A stretch of DNA of 64,000 nucleotides, taken from positions 2,170,001 to 2,234,000 of the forward strand of contig NC_057378.1 in NCBI RefSeq assembly GCF_016906535.1. The letters are read 5' to 3'. Made by a program: the position numbers and the translations under genes. Source of the stretch: Rhizoctonia solani. Its lineage: Eukaryota; Basidiomycota; Agaricomycetes; Cantharellales; Ceratobasidiaceae. Each line of letters starts with the position of its first letter. Positions within the stretch are counted from its first letter, which is position 1. Below the pieces are notes generated by a model. It was not told the origin of the DNA, did no database searches, and was given only the letters and a program-made list of their open reading frames with translations. Positions 1 through 10,187 of the stretch are shown one piece after another.

Positions 1-760
1 CAAACAATGGTTAACCCAGATGCTGGCCTGGACCTGGTTGAACTCAAGGATGTTCCCCACAGATCAAGAAGTACTGTCATTTCTCTTGATGAACATGAAG
101 GACTCTGCTGGGGCCTGGGCCCACTCACACCTCAATCAGCTCAGATCACACTGGGCCATCATTAAAATGGTTGAGGGATTTAAACTGGAGTTTTTGGCAG
201 CATTTGGCAACCCTGATGCCACAAGGGCTGCCAAGCAGAAAATCACAACCCTCACCCAGTCTGGCACATGCGCAGACTATATCACAAAGTTCAGAACCCT
301 AGCCATGGAACTGGACTGGAACAACTTGGCCCTTTGAGGTCAATTTGTCCGCAGCCTCCATTGGGAGGTCAGCTGCCAGATTGCCATGCGCAAACATTGC
401 CCCCATACCCTCCTTGAGCTGCAGAATGCAGCACTTGTCATCAACAATGCGCTTTGCAAAGAGCATGCTAGCCATCTGCCAAAGGATAGTAAGCCTAGCA
501 AGTTGTCCAACCCCACAAGGGGGACAAATACTGGCCAACAGGCCACCAGTTCAAGGAAACTCTCCAACAATCCCAACTATGTGTTGGAAGAGGAACAAAA
601 TTGCTGCCACACTGCTGGTGCCTGCATCAAGTGCGGCAAAATGGGTCACAAGTTTGCAGAATGCTGCACTGGGTGGAAGGGCACCCCTATCAAGGAAGGA
701 GCAAAGAAGGAAACCACCAAGATTGGCAAAGAGTCTGGATCCACTTTGGGAAAAGACTAA
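1..760 (+). pseudogene. gag: gag fragment of copy 1
   Basis: The frame opens before the window and ends at the TAA at 758-760. It covers the retrotransposon gag capsid-like region and a CCHC zinc knuckle (C-I-K-C-G-K-M-G-H-K-F-A-E-C), as in the intact Gag at 21065-22453. A TGA at 335-337 interrupts the frame where the intact copy has an Arg CGA codon, so a CpG transition explains the stop. The knuckle would bind RNA during particle assembly in an intact protein. Confidence 0.92.
748..754 (+). promoter_or_regulatory. -1 frameshift slippery heptamer GGGAAAA at the gag-pol junction
   Basis: The heptamer lies in the Gag frame as G GGA AAA, four bases before the gag stop at 758-760. The pol frame is the -1 frame and is open from this point (Arg-Leu-Arg-Val). 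The same heptamer in the same phase occurs in the intact copy at 21071-21077, although the flanking bases have diverged. X XXY YYZ heptamers of this type support -1 frameshifting in retroviruses. A downstream structure was not examined. Confidence 0.7.
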
Positions 761-2998
761 GGGTACCTGCTGCCACATGCAAGGACCCTAAGGACACTGG
801 CTCTAATATCAAAATTTGTAATATATTGTCTAGTAAAAATGCACCCCTGTTTACAATTTCTATCAAGCCAGATAAAGCAGAACAACTAGAAGCCCTGATT
901 GACTCAGGCGCCACTTCCTCATTCCTCAACCCACAAATTGCCAAGGCACTATGCCTACCACTAATAGACCTCCCCTCTCCCCAAACTGTTACAATGCTTG
1001 ATGGGTTGAGTCCCCAGGCTGGTAAAATCTGGAAGAAGGCTAACCTGACCTTCTCCCTTGAAGGCAAACATATGACTGAGACCTTCCTTATATGCAATAC
1101 AGGGTCTCATGCCGCTATCTTGGGGTTGAAATGGTTAGACGCGCATAACCCAGAAATTGATTGGAACCTACATACACTCTCCTTCCCACACATGCCCCCA
1201 GAACATGTGAATATTGCCAAAGAAGAGGAAGCAGACCCCAAGCCACTTGAAGGAGTACCCTCCAAATACCACCAGTATGCTAAGGTGTTTGGAGAGGAAG
1301 AATTCAATAAACTCCCTCCACATAGGCACTACAACATTGGAATTGAGCTGACAGAAGAAGGTCCCCTTAATTTGCCCCTATACAGCATGACCAATGCCAA
1401 ATCCACCACACTTAAGGATTGGCTCAGGGACAAACTTAAGGCAGGGAAAATCCACCCTAGTAAATCATCCATCAGCTCCCCTGTCATGTTTGTACCAAAA
1501 AAGGACAGGTCATGTTGCTTGGTTGTGGACTACTGCTGTCTTAACAACTGTACCAAAAAGAACGTCTATCCCTTACCTTGCCCAGACAACCTAATGGCCC
1601 AACTTTGTGGCGCCAAGGTATTTACCAAACTGGATTTACAATGGGGTTACAAGAACATCCATGTTAAGGAGGGTGACAAATGGAAGACAGCCTTCTGTAC
1701 TAAGTATGGTCTCTACAAGTCTCTGGTCATGACCTTTGGCCTAACCAACACCCCGCTGCATTCCAGCACTTTATGAACAAGTTATTCAAGAACCTACTGG
1801 ATGTATGTGTCATCATTTACCTGGATGACATCCTGGTTTACTCAAAGGATGACGTATCCCACACCCAACATGTTCATGAGGTCCTATGGCGCTTAATGGA
1901 GAATCAACTGTTTTGTAAGGCTTCTAAATGTACCTTCCATGTCACGTCAGTAGAGTACCTAGGGATCATTGTGTCAGACAAAGGTTTCAGCCTGGATAAG
2001 CTCAAAATCCAGGTGGTCCAGGAATGGCCTACACCCACCAAGGTGAAGGAAGTTCAGTCCTTCCTTGGGTTTGCAAACTTCCTCCATTGCTTTGTTGCAA
2101 ACTTCAGCCACATGGCCAGACTGTTACACAATCTGGTCAAAAAGGACACACCATGGAAATGGGGGACTAAGGAACAGGAAGCATTCCAAGGGCTCAAAAA
2201 TGCAATCACCAATGCCCCAGTACTGTGCCACACGGACCCCACTAAGCCATATTTCCTGGAAACCAATGCGTCTGGCACAGCCTTAGGATCTATACTCAGT
2301 CAACAACAAGAAGACAGATGTCTACATCCCTTAGGATTCCTTTCCAAATCATTCAAAGGTGCCAAGCAAAACTATGATATGCACAATAAAGAACTATTAG
2401 CTATCATACAGTCATTTGAATATTGGCGCATATTTCTGGAAGGAACCCAGCATCCCATAACAGTGTTCATGGACTATTGGAACCTAGAATATTGGAAGGA
2501 ATCAAGAATGTTTAACTGTTGTCATGCGCAATGGCACCTCCTACTAGCCGGGTACAATTTCCAAATAGTCTACCACCTGGGGAAGCAATCCAGGAAGCCC
2601 AATGCACTCTCACGCCACTCTGATCATGCCAATATACCATTGGAACCCCAATCTATGCTCCCAGACCCTGTCTTTGCTAACATTGCACTAGGAGTCCCCA
2701 AAAAAGAGTTGCAATGGCAGATCAAAGCATTGCTGGATCAGGACAAGTCCCTGGAAGAAATCCTCCAGTTTCTCCAGAACAATTCAAAGGCACCCCTGTC
2801 AATCAAACACGCATTCAGGGATTATGAAATGGAAGCCAGATTGTTATTCTATCAGGGCTGCATTGTAGTACTGGATGTAGGGGCTCTTAGAACGGACTTA
2901 CTACACATTTTCCATGACAGCCCCTTGGCAGGGCACACAGGCAGGCAGCAGACACTCAAACTTGTCTCCCATACCTATTACTGGCCAGGCATCCGTGC

Positions 2999-3556
2999 TG
3001 TTGTACACCACTGTAAGGTGGGTACTTGCTAGTGGGGCAGGCGCTTAGGGCTGTACTACTACAGACAAAGCTAATCTAACTAACTACTAAGGCTATACTA
3101 TTGCCGCTTCAAGGCGGACTTCTACTAGGGCTAGTGGCAAAGGGGCCTTAGGCCAGGAGGTGTGATGAGTGAGGTACAGAGGTTATTGTCTGAATACTAC
3201 TGGGGGCCAACTACTTAGCTAGCTGACTAATCCTCCTCAATGAATATGAGACAAGGTAAAATCAACTTGGGGTCTCCAAGCAATTTTCCTGCTGTATATA
3301 GACAAAAGGGAGGTATTTACATGGACAGTGCGTGTGAGAAAAGAAGAGTACATGTGAAAAGAGAAGCGTGCTGCAGGCTGCTCAGAAGCATGGATTTCTC
3401 CTAAGCGCCCTTGGCACGGCATCTCAGCGCAGCATTTTGGCATAATAAGCGCCAAGATCATGTGATCAAAAAACATCAGATACACAGTTCGGAAAAAATA
3501 GTAAAAATATCAGAAAAATGTGCAATCCCAATGGTATATGTTAGAGGGTTGTAACA
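2999..3556 (-). mobile_element. Solo LTR, family B, inserted in copy 1 integrase
   Basis: Read on the minus strand it starts TGTTACAACC and ends GTGTACAACA. It is flanked by a perfect 5-bp duplication CGTGC (2994-2998 and 3557-3561). It interrupts the integrase zinc-binding region. Orientation is taken from a TATATA box and from alignment to the copies at 7957, 8693 and 16356. No internal region is present, so it is a solo LTR left by LTR-LTR recombination. Confidence 0.93.
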
Positions 3557-4415
3557 CGTGCAGACACCTACTGGCATGTGGATTCCTGCAAAACATGCCA
3601 ATGCATCTGTAAACCCAAATACGCTTCCATCCCACCACAGCCACTTGAGCTCCTGTCTAGACCATGGTAACATGTCTCTTATGACATGATTGTCAATTTA
3701 CCAAAAGATGGAAATAACAACTCCATCCTGGTAATAGTGGACAGTTTTACCAAATATGGGATCTTTGTTGAATGTTCAAAGAAGCTAAAGGCCCTGGAAC
3801 TGGCAGAGTTATTCTTAGATAATGTCTGGAAACACCATGGCATGCCAGAGAAAACCATATTGGATAAAGGAAGGGTGTTCAACAACAAATTCCTGAGGGC
3901 CTTGTATAAGCATCTAGGAATTGACCCTCACTTCTCCTCAGCCTATCACCCTCAGAGCAACAGACAAACAGAGCAGGTGAATCCCTCAATCAAACACTTC
4001 CTTAGGTTGTACTCAGGTGTCAATCAATGGGACTGGACAAAATGGCTCCCCATGGCAGAGTTTGCCTATAACAACGCCATACACAGTAGCACCAGCAAAA
4101 CCCCTTTTAAAGCGCTATATGGTTTGGAACCAACTCTAACCCTGTCCAATGTACCAACAGATGTCCTGGAAGCCAACAACCTGGCCAAGACAATGGAGGC
4201 ACAATGGCTGGAAGTAGAAGCAGCACTCCAGCAATCTAAGACACACATGACTGCCAGAGAAGATGGAAGCCCACCAGAATTTGAGATTGGAGAGGAAGCC
4301 TGGCTTGATGCAAAAAACATCAACCTCAAAACATTAAGCCCCAAGCTAACAGAACAGTGTCTAGGGCTGTTTAAGATCATTGAAAGGATCTCCAACTGTG
4401 CTTACTGGCTTGAAC

Positions 4416-4875
4416 TGTCATAGCCCATATCTGGAGGGGTTATTACCATATATATCCACTGTCAAAGATATATATAGTATATGATGCACAGTGATATATT
4501 AATAATATAATTTGCTGGGGGACGTTGCACTCCCCCTGCCCCCCTAGCTGCAGGCCAATGTTAATGCCTGCGGGCAAGGTCTGAATAATATATATTATAG
4601 AAGAGATTATGTCATCCCCCCCACCTCAAATCCATAGTAGTTTAGTATAGTATTTGATAAAGGACTGGAGGGGGGGAGGTCATGTGACCTGGACTTAGAG
4701 AATATCACTAAGTCCAGCCATGTCAACCATAAGACTCCTATATGTGGGAATTCGGAGGTTCTGAGTGCATATGTACGAGTATATGCGTGCTTGTGGTCAT
4801 GTTGGTGTGCAACATGAGTGTGTTGGAGGCTTGACAAGGTCAGGACTCATGTAAAGAATGGAATGGGTTGTGACA
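4416..4875 (-). mobile_element. Solo LTR, family C, inserted in copy 1 integrase
   Basis: A 460-bp TG...CA segment (minus strand start TGTCACAACCC, end GGGCTATGACA) interrupts the last part of the integrase. The flanks tgaac and caaac agree at three of five bases, and both could descend from CGAAC by CpG transitions. Removing the segment with one flank leaves the pol frame open. A fragment of the same family is at 14453-14535. Confidence 0.8.
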
Positions 4876-5205
4876 CAAACTACTGCCCACCATGTGCATC
4901 CACAACATCTTCTATGTGAGACTATTGTCTAAGGTGAAGAGGGACAAAAAAACGCACCTTTGAACACCATCCTCCACCAGTCACTGTGGACAGAGAAGAA
5001 GAATACAAGATTGAAGGCATAACCAATATGGAAGAAAGGAACAGGAAATGGTTCTTCAGGGTCAAATGGAAGGGCTATGGAAACAAGGAAAATACATGGG
5101 AACCCTGGGAGAACCACAAAAACACAGGGAAAATTTTAAAAAAGTATGGGGAAGATATGAGAAAGAAGGCCCTTGGCACTGCCAAGGCCCTTAGAGGGGG
5201 GGCAG

Positions 5206-5775
5206 TGTTGTAGACACACAAATACCAGGGGAATTTATTCCTATTTTCTTGGATTTAAACAGAGTTGAACAGACAACATTTTCAATCACGTGACTTTGGC
5301 GCTTTTATCATACCCTAAGCGCCAAGCCATGTCCTCCTCTGTGCTTAGTCATCATATGTAGCCACCTCCACCAATGATGTCATCATGACATGTCAAGTGA
5401 CACATATGCATAAGTAAGGCCAACTGCAGAGCAGGGTTCTTATTGGTTATAGTATTGCATATTCTGTATTTGTAATTAGCTACTCTCTGTAATATATAAG
5501 GAGGCCAACCAACCATGGTAACACCCAGGTCAATTACCTCTTGTTGCATCCTCTCACTGTACAAGCCCTTACAGGCAGTAAACTACTTAGTCATGCACCT
5601 TAAGTGTTGTTCTCATTGTACTTAGGTAGCTTATCAACACCTTACAGTGTCTTATCACCATGGTATAGTTGGTTGTTGATGTAGGTAGCTTGCTTGTTGC
5701 CTTAAGCAACTTTTACTTAGATTCACCCAGCTGCAAGCACCCACCTCCTCAACGTCCTTACAGATGTCTAGGACA
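5206..5775 (+). mobile_element. 3' LTR of family A copy 1
   Basis: This 570-bp LTR starts TGTTGTAGACAC directly after the polypurine tract and ends GTCTAGGACA. It has a TATATAAGG box near 5495. It is homologous along its length to the 584-bp LTRs of the intact element but much poorer in CpG. Confidence 0.93.
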
Positions 5776-5915
5776 CATTCCATGTTGATTGCTCTGCCAG
5801 GGGAGTCCTGCATGGCCTGTGGTCATGTTGGGAACATCCCCTGGTCTATATAATTTGTAAAATCTAGATAAAAAGATAATAGAATAATAGGGTATCTGTG
5901 TTCATACCTCTTGGG

Positions 5916-6344
5916 TCATGACACAAGGGGGTTGCGCCTAGGAGCCCCTGTGGAGATGATGGGGGCTGGGGCCCCAAGGAATGGTTGAGTCTTGCCAATA
6001 GGCTTGACTTTGGGCACAGCCCTGGGAGTTTCCTTGACTGTGGGGGGTTTTTGTTCTTCTGGGGTGTGGGGACCCCAGGCAAGCTGGGCAAGACCATCCT
6101 TGACAACATCAACAGTTTGCAAGATGTTTTCAATGTTGGTGCAAACCTCTTGATTAATCTTGGTTTGTTCCAAGAGGGTCTGCTCAATACAGTTGACTTG
6201 GGCTTGGAGCCCCCAGAGGAGGTGGATGACCTTCTTGAGGGATACTTTGCCAAGCTCAGGGGAGGCTGGTGGAAGTAGGGGTTCCAGCAGTCCCTGATTG
6301 ATAGGGGAGTGGGCACAAGAGGGTGGCTGGGAGCAGGTTGCCAT
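5916..6344 (-). pseudogene. gag: gag N-terminal fragment
   Basis: The 142-residue reading frame starts MATCSQPPS and parallels the intact Gag start MATRSRTAS. It includes the coiled-coil-like stretch and the segment T-P-E-E-Q-K-P-P-T-V-K-E-T-P-R. It breaks off before the capsid region. It is a dead relic in a truncated element. Confidence 0.88.
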
Positions 6345-6357
6345 GGTGTGTGTGGGG

Positions 6358-6804
6358 TGTCACAACTAAGCTTGGACCTATGATACAAGTAAGTTTAAAG
6401 TCTGTGGCCCTATCACCAATGGACTATGAAACAGTAGAGAGGGGCAATGAAGGCCCAGGGGGTATGAGTTGGGTAGAGGGCAACAAGGGCCAGGGTTACA
6501 ATGCTTAAGTAAGGGCACTAATGCTCAACAAGGGAGCAGGGCAAAGGGTGGGTAAGAGCTCAGGTGAATTGACAAAGAGGTCAAGTCTTGCTGTTTAGCA
6601 GCAACTTGACCTAGCTTATATACATGAGAAGAGCCACATCAAAAACAACAGTACTAAATAACAAGTCATTTACAATTTCACATCATATATCAAATATGTC
6701 ATGTGATCTTGATGAGTCATAAATATAAACCAAAAAAGGAAACTGTCTTGGAAAAAAGATAGAAAATAGTAGAAAATTATGTCATGCCAATGAAGGTCAT
6801 GACA
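6358..6804 (+). mobile_element. Solo LTR, family D
   Basis: This 447-bp segment starts TGTCACAACTAAG and ends GGTCATGACA. It has a perfect 5-bp duplication TGGGG (6353-6357 and 6805-6809). It lies in the leader of the truncated family A copy, just upstream of the gag start. A TTATATACA box on the plus strand gives the orientation. A second copy is split across 7894-9482. Confidence 0.92.
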
Positions 6805-7279
6805 TGGGGTACAACTGGCCAGTGTGGGAAGATGCCTGGGAAGAAGAATGGGTGGGGGTGCAGGAGGTAATGGTGATGGTGTGATGGGAAAGGTGCCTAT
6901 ATCAGGACTTATGAGTGCTCTACTATACAAATGCTAAGCCTTTGCGTCAAACAACCTAGTGTTGAACAGTAAGTACAGCTAATCACTGCCATGGACAGGC
7001 ATGATGTAGAGTCTTGTCTCTGCAAGCAGGTGTATCTGCTGATTAAGGCTGCAGGTAGAAGGTGCAGCAACTGGGGGTATGCAGACAATTAGAACCCATT
7101 AGCCTTATAGCAATTTGGTACTAGGAGGGGACAACACTGGTTTGATTATTGACAGCAAAAGGGGATCCCAATCTCCTGATTTCCCTTGTGCTAGTACTAG
7201 GGGCCTTCTTGTTGTTGAACTAAGTGATGGGTGTGCTGGTAGGCATGGTTTTGCAACCAACTTAAGGTTGATTAGCTAG

Positions 7280-7848
7280 TGTCCTAGACATCTGTAAGGA
7301 CATCAAGGGCGCAGGTGCTTGTGGCTGTGTGGAATACAAAGGAATACTGCTTAAGGCAGTGAAGTCTACCCTACAATGTCTAACTACTATCCTGCAATGA
7401 CCAAGGCTGTAAGGGCAATGGCAAGCTAGGTAAGTACAACAGAGTCAATGCTTAAGGCATTGTAGCTACTAAGTGATCTGGCTGTAAGGCCTTGTACAAT
7501 TGAGGGTTGAAACAAGAGGTAATCAACCTGGGTGTTACCATGGTTGGTTGTCCTCCTTATATATTACAGAGGTAGACTATTTACAAATACATCATATCAA
7601 ATATTGTATCCAATAAGAACCCCGTTCTGCAGTTGGCCTTACTCATGCATACATGTCACTGATGTGTTGTGATGATGTCATAGGTGGAGGTGGCTATGTG
7701 TGCTGAGTAAGCGCAGAAGGGGACATGGCTTGGCACTTAGTGTATGATATAAGTGCCAATGTCATGTGACTGAAAATGTTGTCCAATTGCCTTTATTTAA
7801 AACCAAGAAAATAGGAATCAATTCCCTGGTATACATGTGTCTACAACA
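7280..7848 (-). mobile_element. 5' LTR of the truncated family A copy
   Basis: A 569-bp LTR ends at the TGTCTACAACA boundary at 7848 and borders a leader with the same primer-binding region as the intact element. It lies inside repeat E, whose sequence continues to the right from 7849. Confidence 0.88.
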
Positions 7849-7893
7849 CATACTTTTTACCTTGTACAATTGTGATGTGCTATATATGGACAT
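7849..7893 (+). repeat. Repeat E fragment, left part
   Basis: About 45 bp match the sequence around 24178-24225 (TACCT..TACAATTGTGATGTGCTATATATGGA). Repeat E is interrupted here by LTR D at 7894 and resumes at 9483. Confidence 0.7.
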
Positions 7894-7956
7894 TATCACA
7901 ACTCAGCTTGGACCTATGGTACAAGGATGCTTAAAGTCCATGGCCCTATCACCAAT

Positions 7957-8527
7957 TGTTACAACCTCCTAACATATACCATTAGAATTGCCTCTTTTTT
8001 CTATTATTTTTACTATTTTTTATGGACCTGATATCTGTTGTTTTTTGATCACTTGATCTTGGCGCTTATTATGCCAAGATGCTGCACCAAAATCCTGTGC
8101 CAAGGGCACTTAGGGGAAATCCACGCTTCTGCGCAGCTGCAGCATGCTTCTCATTTCATCTATATACTTCTTTTCTCATGTGCACAGACCATGTAGATAG
8201 CGCTCTTGTTGTTATATATACAGCAGGAAAATTGCTTGGAGACCCCAAGTCAATTTTACCTTGTCTCATATCCATTGAGGAGGAAAGCATCAGCCAGCTA
8301 AGTAGCTGGCCCCCCCAGCAGTATACACACTTACCCCTTTATTCACCTACCAGACATCTGGGGCTAAGCCCCCTCCACCAACAGTAGTTAGTAGTAGGAC
8401 ACCTTAAGCATTGTAGATACAGTAGATTAGTCAGAAGTATAGCCTTAGATAGCAACTTGCATTGTTTAGTACAGCCTTAAGCGCCTGTTCACTAGCATGT
8501 ACCCAACCTTACAGTTGGTGTACAACA
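7957..8527 (+). mobile_element. Solo LTR, family B, older copy inside LTR D
   Basis: This 571-bp LTR (TGTTACAACC to GTGTACAACA) is flanked by CCAAT on both sides (7952-7956 and 8528-8532). Compared with the copy at 8693 it has lost many CpG sites, for example in the GATCACGTGATC palindrome, and is therefore likely older. Confidence 0.94.
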
Positions 8528-8692
8528 CCAATGGACTATGAGACAGGATAGAGGGGCAACTAGGGCCCAGGGTAATGGTATGGGTAGAGGGCAACAAAGG
8601 CCTGGATTATGATTCTTAAGTAAGGTGCACTATAGCCAACTGGGGGCTTGGGCAAGGAGTAGGTAAGAGATGAGGTGAATTGACAAAGAGGT

Positions 8693-9253
8693 TGTTACAA
8701 CCTCCTTACCTATACCACTGGATTCAGACGATTTTTCTGATATTTCTACTATTTTTTACGGACTCTTTATCTTTACTTTTTTGATCACGTGATCTTGGCG
8801 CTTATTATGCCGAGATGCCGCGCCAAGATGCCGTGCCAAGGGCACTTAGGGGAAATCCACGCTTCTGCGCAGCCCGCAGCACGCTTCTCTTTTCACATGT
8901 AGTCTTCTTTTCACACACGCACAGACCACATGTAGTTAGTATCTTTGTCTATATATACAGCAGGGAAATTGCTTGGAAACCCCAAGTCAATTTTACCTTG
9001 TCTCTTACTCATTAGAGAAGGTAGCCAGCCAGCTAAGTAGCAGGCCCCCTAAGTAGTTCACATGCTCACCCCTTACATTTACCTACCACACCTCCCAGGC
9101 CTAAGGCCCCATTGTCCTCAGTAGGTAGCAGTAGACCGCCTTAAGCGGTAGTAGTATAGCCTAGGATAGTAGATTACATAAGTTACCTGTAGTAGTACAG
9201 CCTTAAGCACCTGCTCCCACTAGCGTGTACCCACCCTACAGTGGTGTACAACA
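8693..9253 (+). mobile_element. Solo LTR, family B, younger copy inside LTR D
   Basis: This 561-bp LTR has perfect GAGGT duplications (8688-8692 and 9254-9258). A TATATATA box lies near 8950. The GATCACGTGATC palindrome and the neighbouring GGCGC repeats are intact. Confidence 0.94.
8781..8805 (+). promoter_or_regulatory. LTR block with GATCACGTGATC palindrome and GGCGCTTAT
   Basis: This 25-bp block in the U3 of family B is nearly identical to one in family A (23423-23447, minus strand), while the rest of the two LTRs does not align by eye. CACGTG is the core of bHLH sites of the Pho4/Cbf1 type. Function is inferred. Confidence 0.5.
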
Positions 9254-9482
9254 GAGGTCAAGTCTTGCTGTTCTAGCAGCAACTTGACCTGGTTTATATA
9301 CATGAAGGAAGCCACATCAAAAACAGCAGTACTAAACAGTGAGTTATTTACAATTTCACATTGTATATCAAATATGTCATGTGATCTTGATGAGTCATAA
9401 ATATATACCAAAAAAGGAAACTGTCTTGGAAAAAAGATAGAAAATAGTAAAAAATCATGTCATGTCAATGATGGTCATGACA

Positions 9483-9690
9483 GATGTACACGTTTTTCTC
9501 TTCTCCTTAGTTCTCTATGCAAACATAGTACAAGCTAAGGCATAGTTTTGGTTATCTCTCATATATTTATAGATTGCTCATTGTACCTGTAGATACATTT
9601 GTATAGGTACATTTATATAGAGCTCTCTATGCAAACATAGTACAAGCTAAGATAAATTTGTATAGCTCCCAAACTACTCACCTTAAAAGT
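9483..9690 (+). repeat. Repeat E fragment, right part
   Basis: This continues repeat E after the nested insertions and matches 24225-24330 (CTCTTCTCCTTAGTTCTCTA, then AGCTCCC-AACTACTCACCTT). An internal piece containing GCAAACATAGTACAAGCTAAG is present twice (about 9517 and 9632). The stretch 9690-10187 shows no gene; a run at 9800-9960 is rich in CCCTTGA/CCCTTGG-like words but forms no clear array. Confidence 0.65.
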
Positions 9691-10187
9691 AAATTCAGTC
9701 ACAGGTGTGATGAGGAAGGGGGGAATCTCATGCACTTGTGGCTCTTGTAAGTAACCTAGGATGTGTTAGGATGCATCCTAAGTCACCTTAAAACCTAATC
9801 CAACCCCTCAAGAAATTCCAACCCCTGGGGATTACAGACACCCAACCCTTGAGAAAAAGTCCAGCCCTTGAGGGGGTTGGGATTTAATAACCCACACCCC
9901 AGCCAAAATAACCCCCTGGCACCAGGGTCCAGTTTTTCCCAGTGTCCAACCTCCAGGGTGGAACTCTCTGTACCTTTTGGGTACATGGTGATTTTGTACC
10001 TACAAGTTCCTGTGCCCATCCCACAAGATTTTTAAGACCTTATCTGCACATGCACAAAAAAAACATTGATTAGGATGGATTTTCATCATGCAAAACCAAA
10101 CAAGGCAAATACACATATGAGATATTTTTGGTACACCCTAATCCAACATCTGCATCATGTGGAATTCGCGCCTTTGCCTTCAACCTA

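Larger units (their letters stand above)
754..5213 (+). pseudogene. pol: pol of copy 1 (PR-RT-RH-IN-chromodomain), broken
   Basis: Protease (L-I-D-S-G-A), reverse transcriptase (Y-L-D-D at about 1816), RNase H, integrase and a C-terminal chromodomain (about 4986-5130) are all recognisable against the intact Pol. A single-base deletion around 1751-1755 shifts the frame between RT motifs. The solo LTRs at 2999-3556 and 4416-4875 split the integrase. Deleting each LTR with one target repeat would leave the flanking frame continuous, which supports simple insertions. The final frame differs from the intact copy because the polypurine run has seven G instead of six. Confidence 0.93.
1..5775 (+). 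mobile_element. Family A Ty3/gypsy chromovirus, degenerate copy 1
   Basis: This is a decayed LTR retrotransposon whose 5' part lies outside the window. It reads gag, protease, reverse transcriptase, RNase H, integrase, chromodomain and a 3' LTR. The order and sequence match the intact copy at 17056-23523. It carries a premature stop in gag, a 1-nt deletion in the reverse transcriptase and two LTR insertions (2999-3556 and 4416-4875). Arg codons in the intact copy are often Cys, His, Gln, Trp or stop here, as expected if methylated CpG decayed to TpG/CpA. It cannot be autonomous. Confidence 0.95.
5776..7848 (-). mobile_element. Family A element, truncated minus-strand copy (5' LTR, leader, gag N-terminus)
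   Basis: The segment has a 5' LTR at 7280-7848, an untranslated leader, and the first about 140 codons of gag (5916-6344). After the gag N-terminus the homology is lost, so the element is truncated on its 3' side close to the LTR of copy 1. The leader contains the solo LTR of family D at 6358-6804. The stretch 5776-5915 shows nothing recognisable. Confidence 0.85.
7894..9482 (+). mobile_element. Solo LTR, family D, split by two family B LTRs
   Basis: The pieces 7894-7956, 8528-8692 and 9254-9482 join into a colinear copy of the LTR at 6358-6804. The first bases are TATCACAAC, one G-to-A change from TGTCACAAC. The flanks gacat and gatgt are both one CpG transition away from GACGT, the probable original duplication. 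Two family B LTRs inserted into it later, each with its own perfect duplication. Confidence 0.9.

Noticed and set aside
8815..9015. ORFs inside family B LTRs
   Set aside because: They recur in each LTR copy only because the LTRs are repeats; they cross the TATA region and differ in frame between copies.
9800..9960. Runs of CCCTTGA/CCCTTGG-like words as a minisatellite
   Set aside because: The words vary in spacing and sequence and do not form a countable tandem array.
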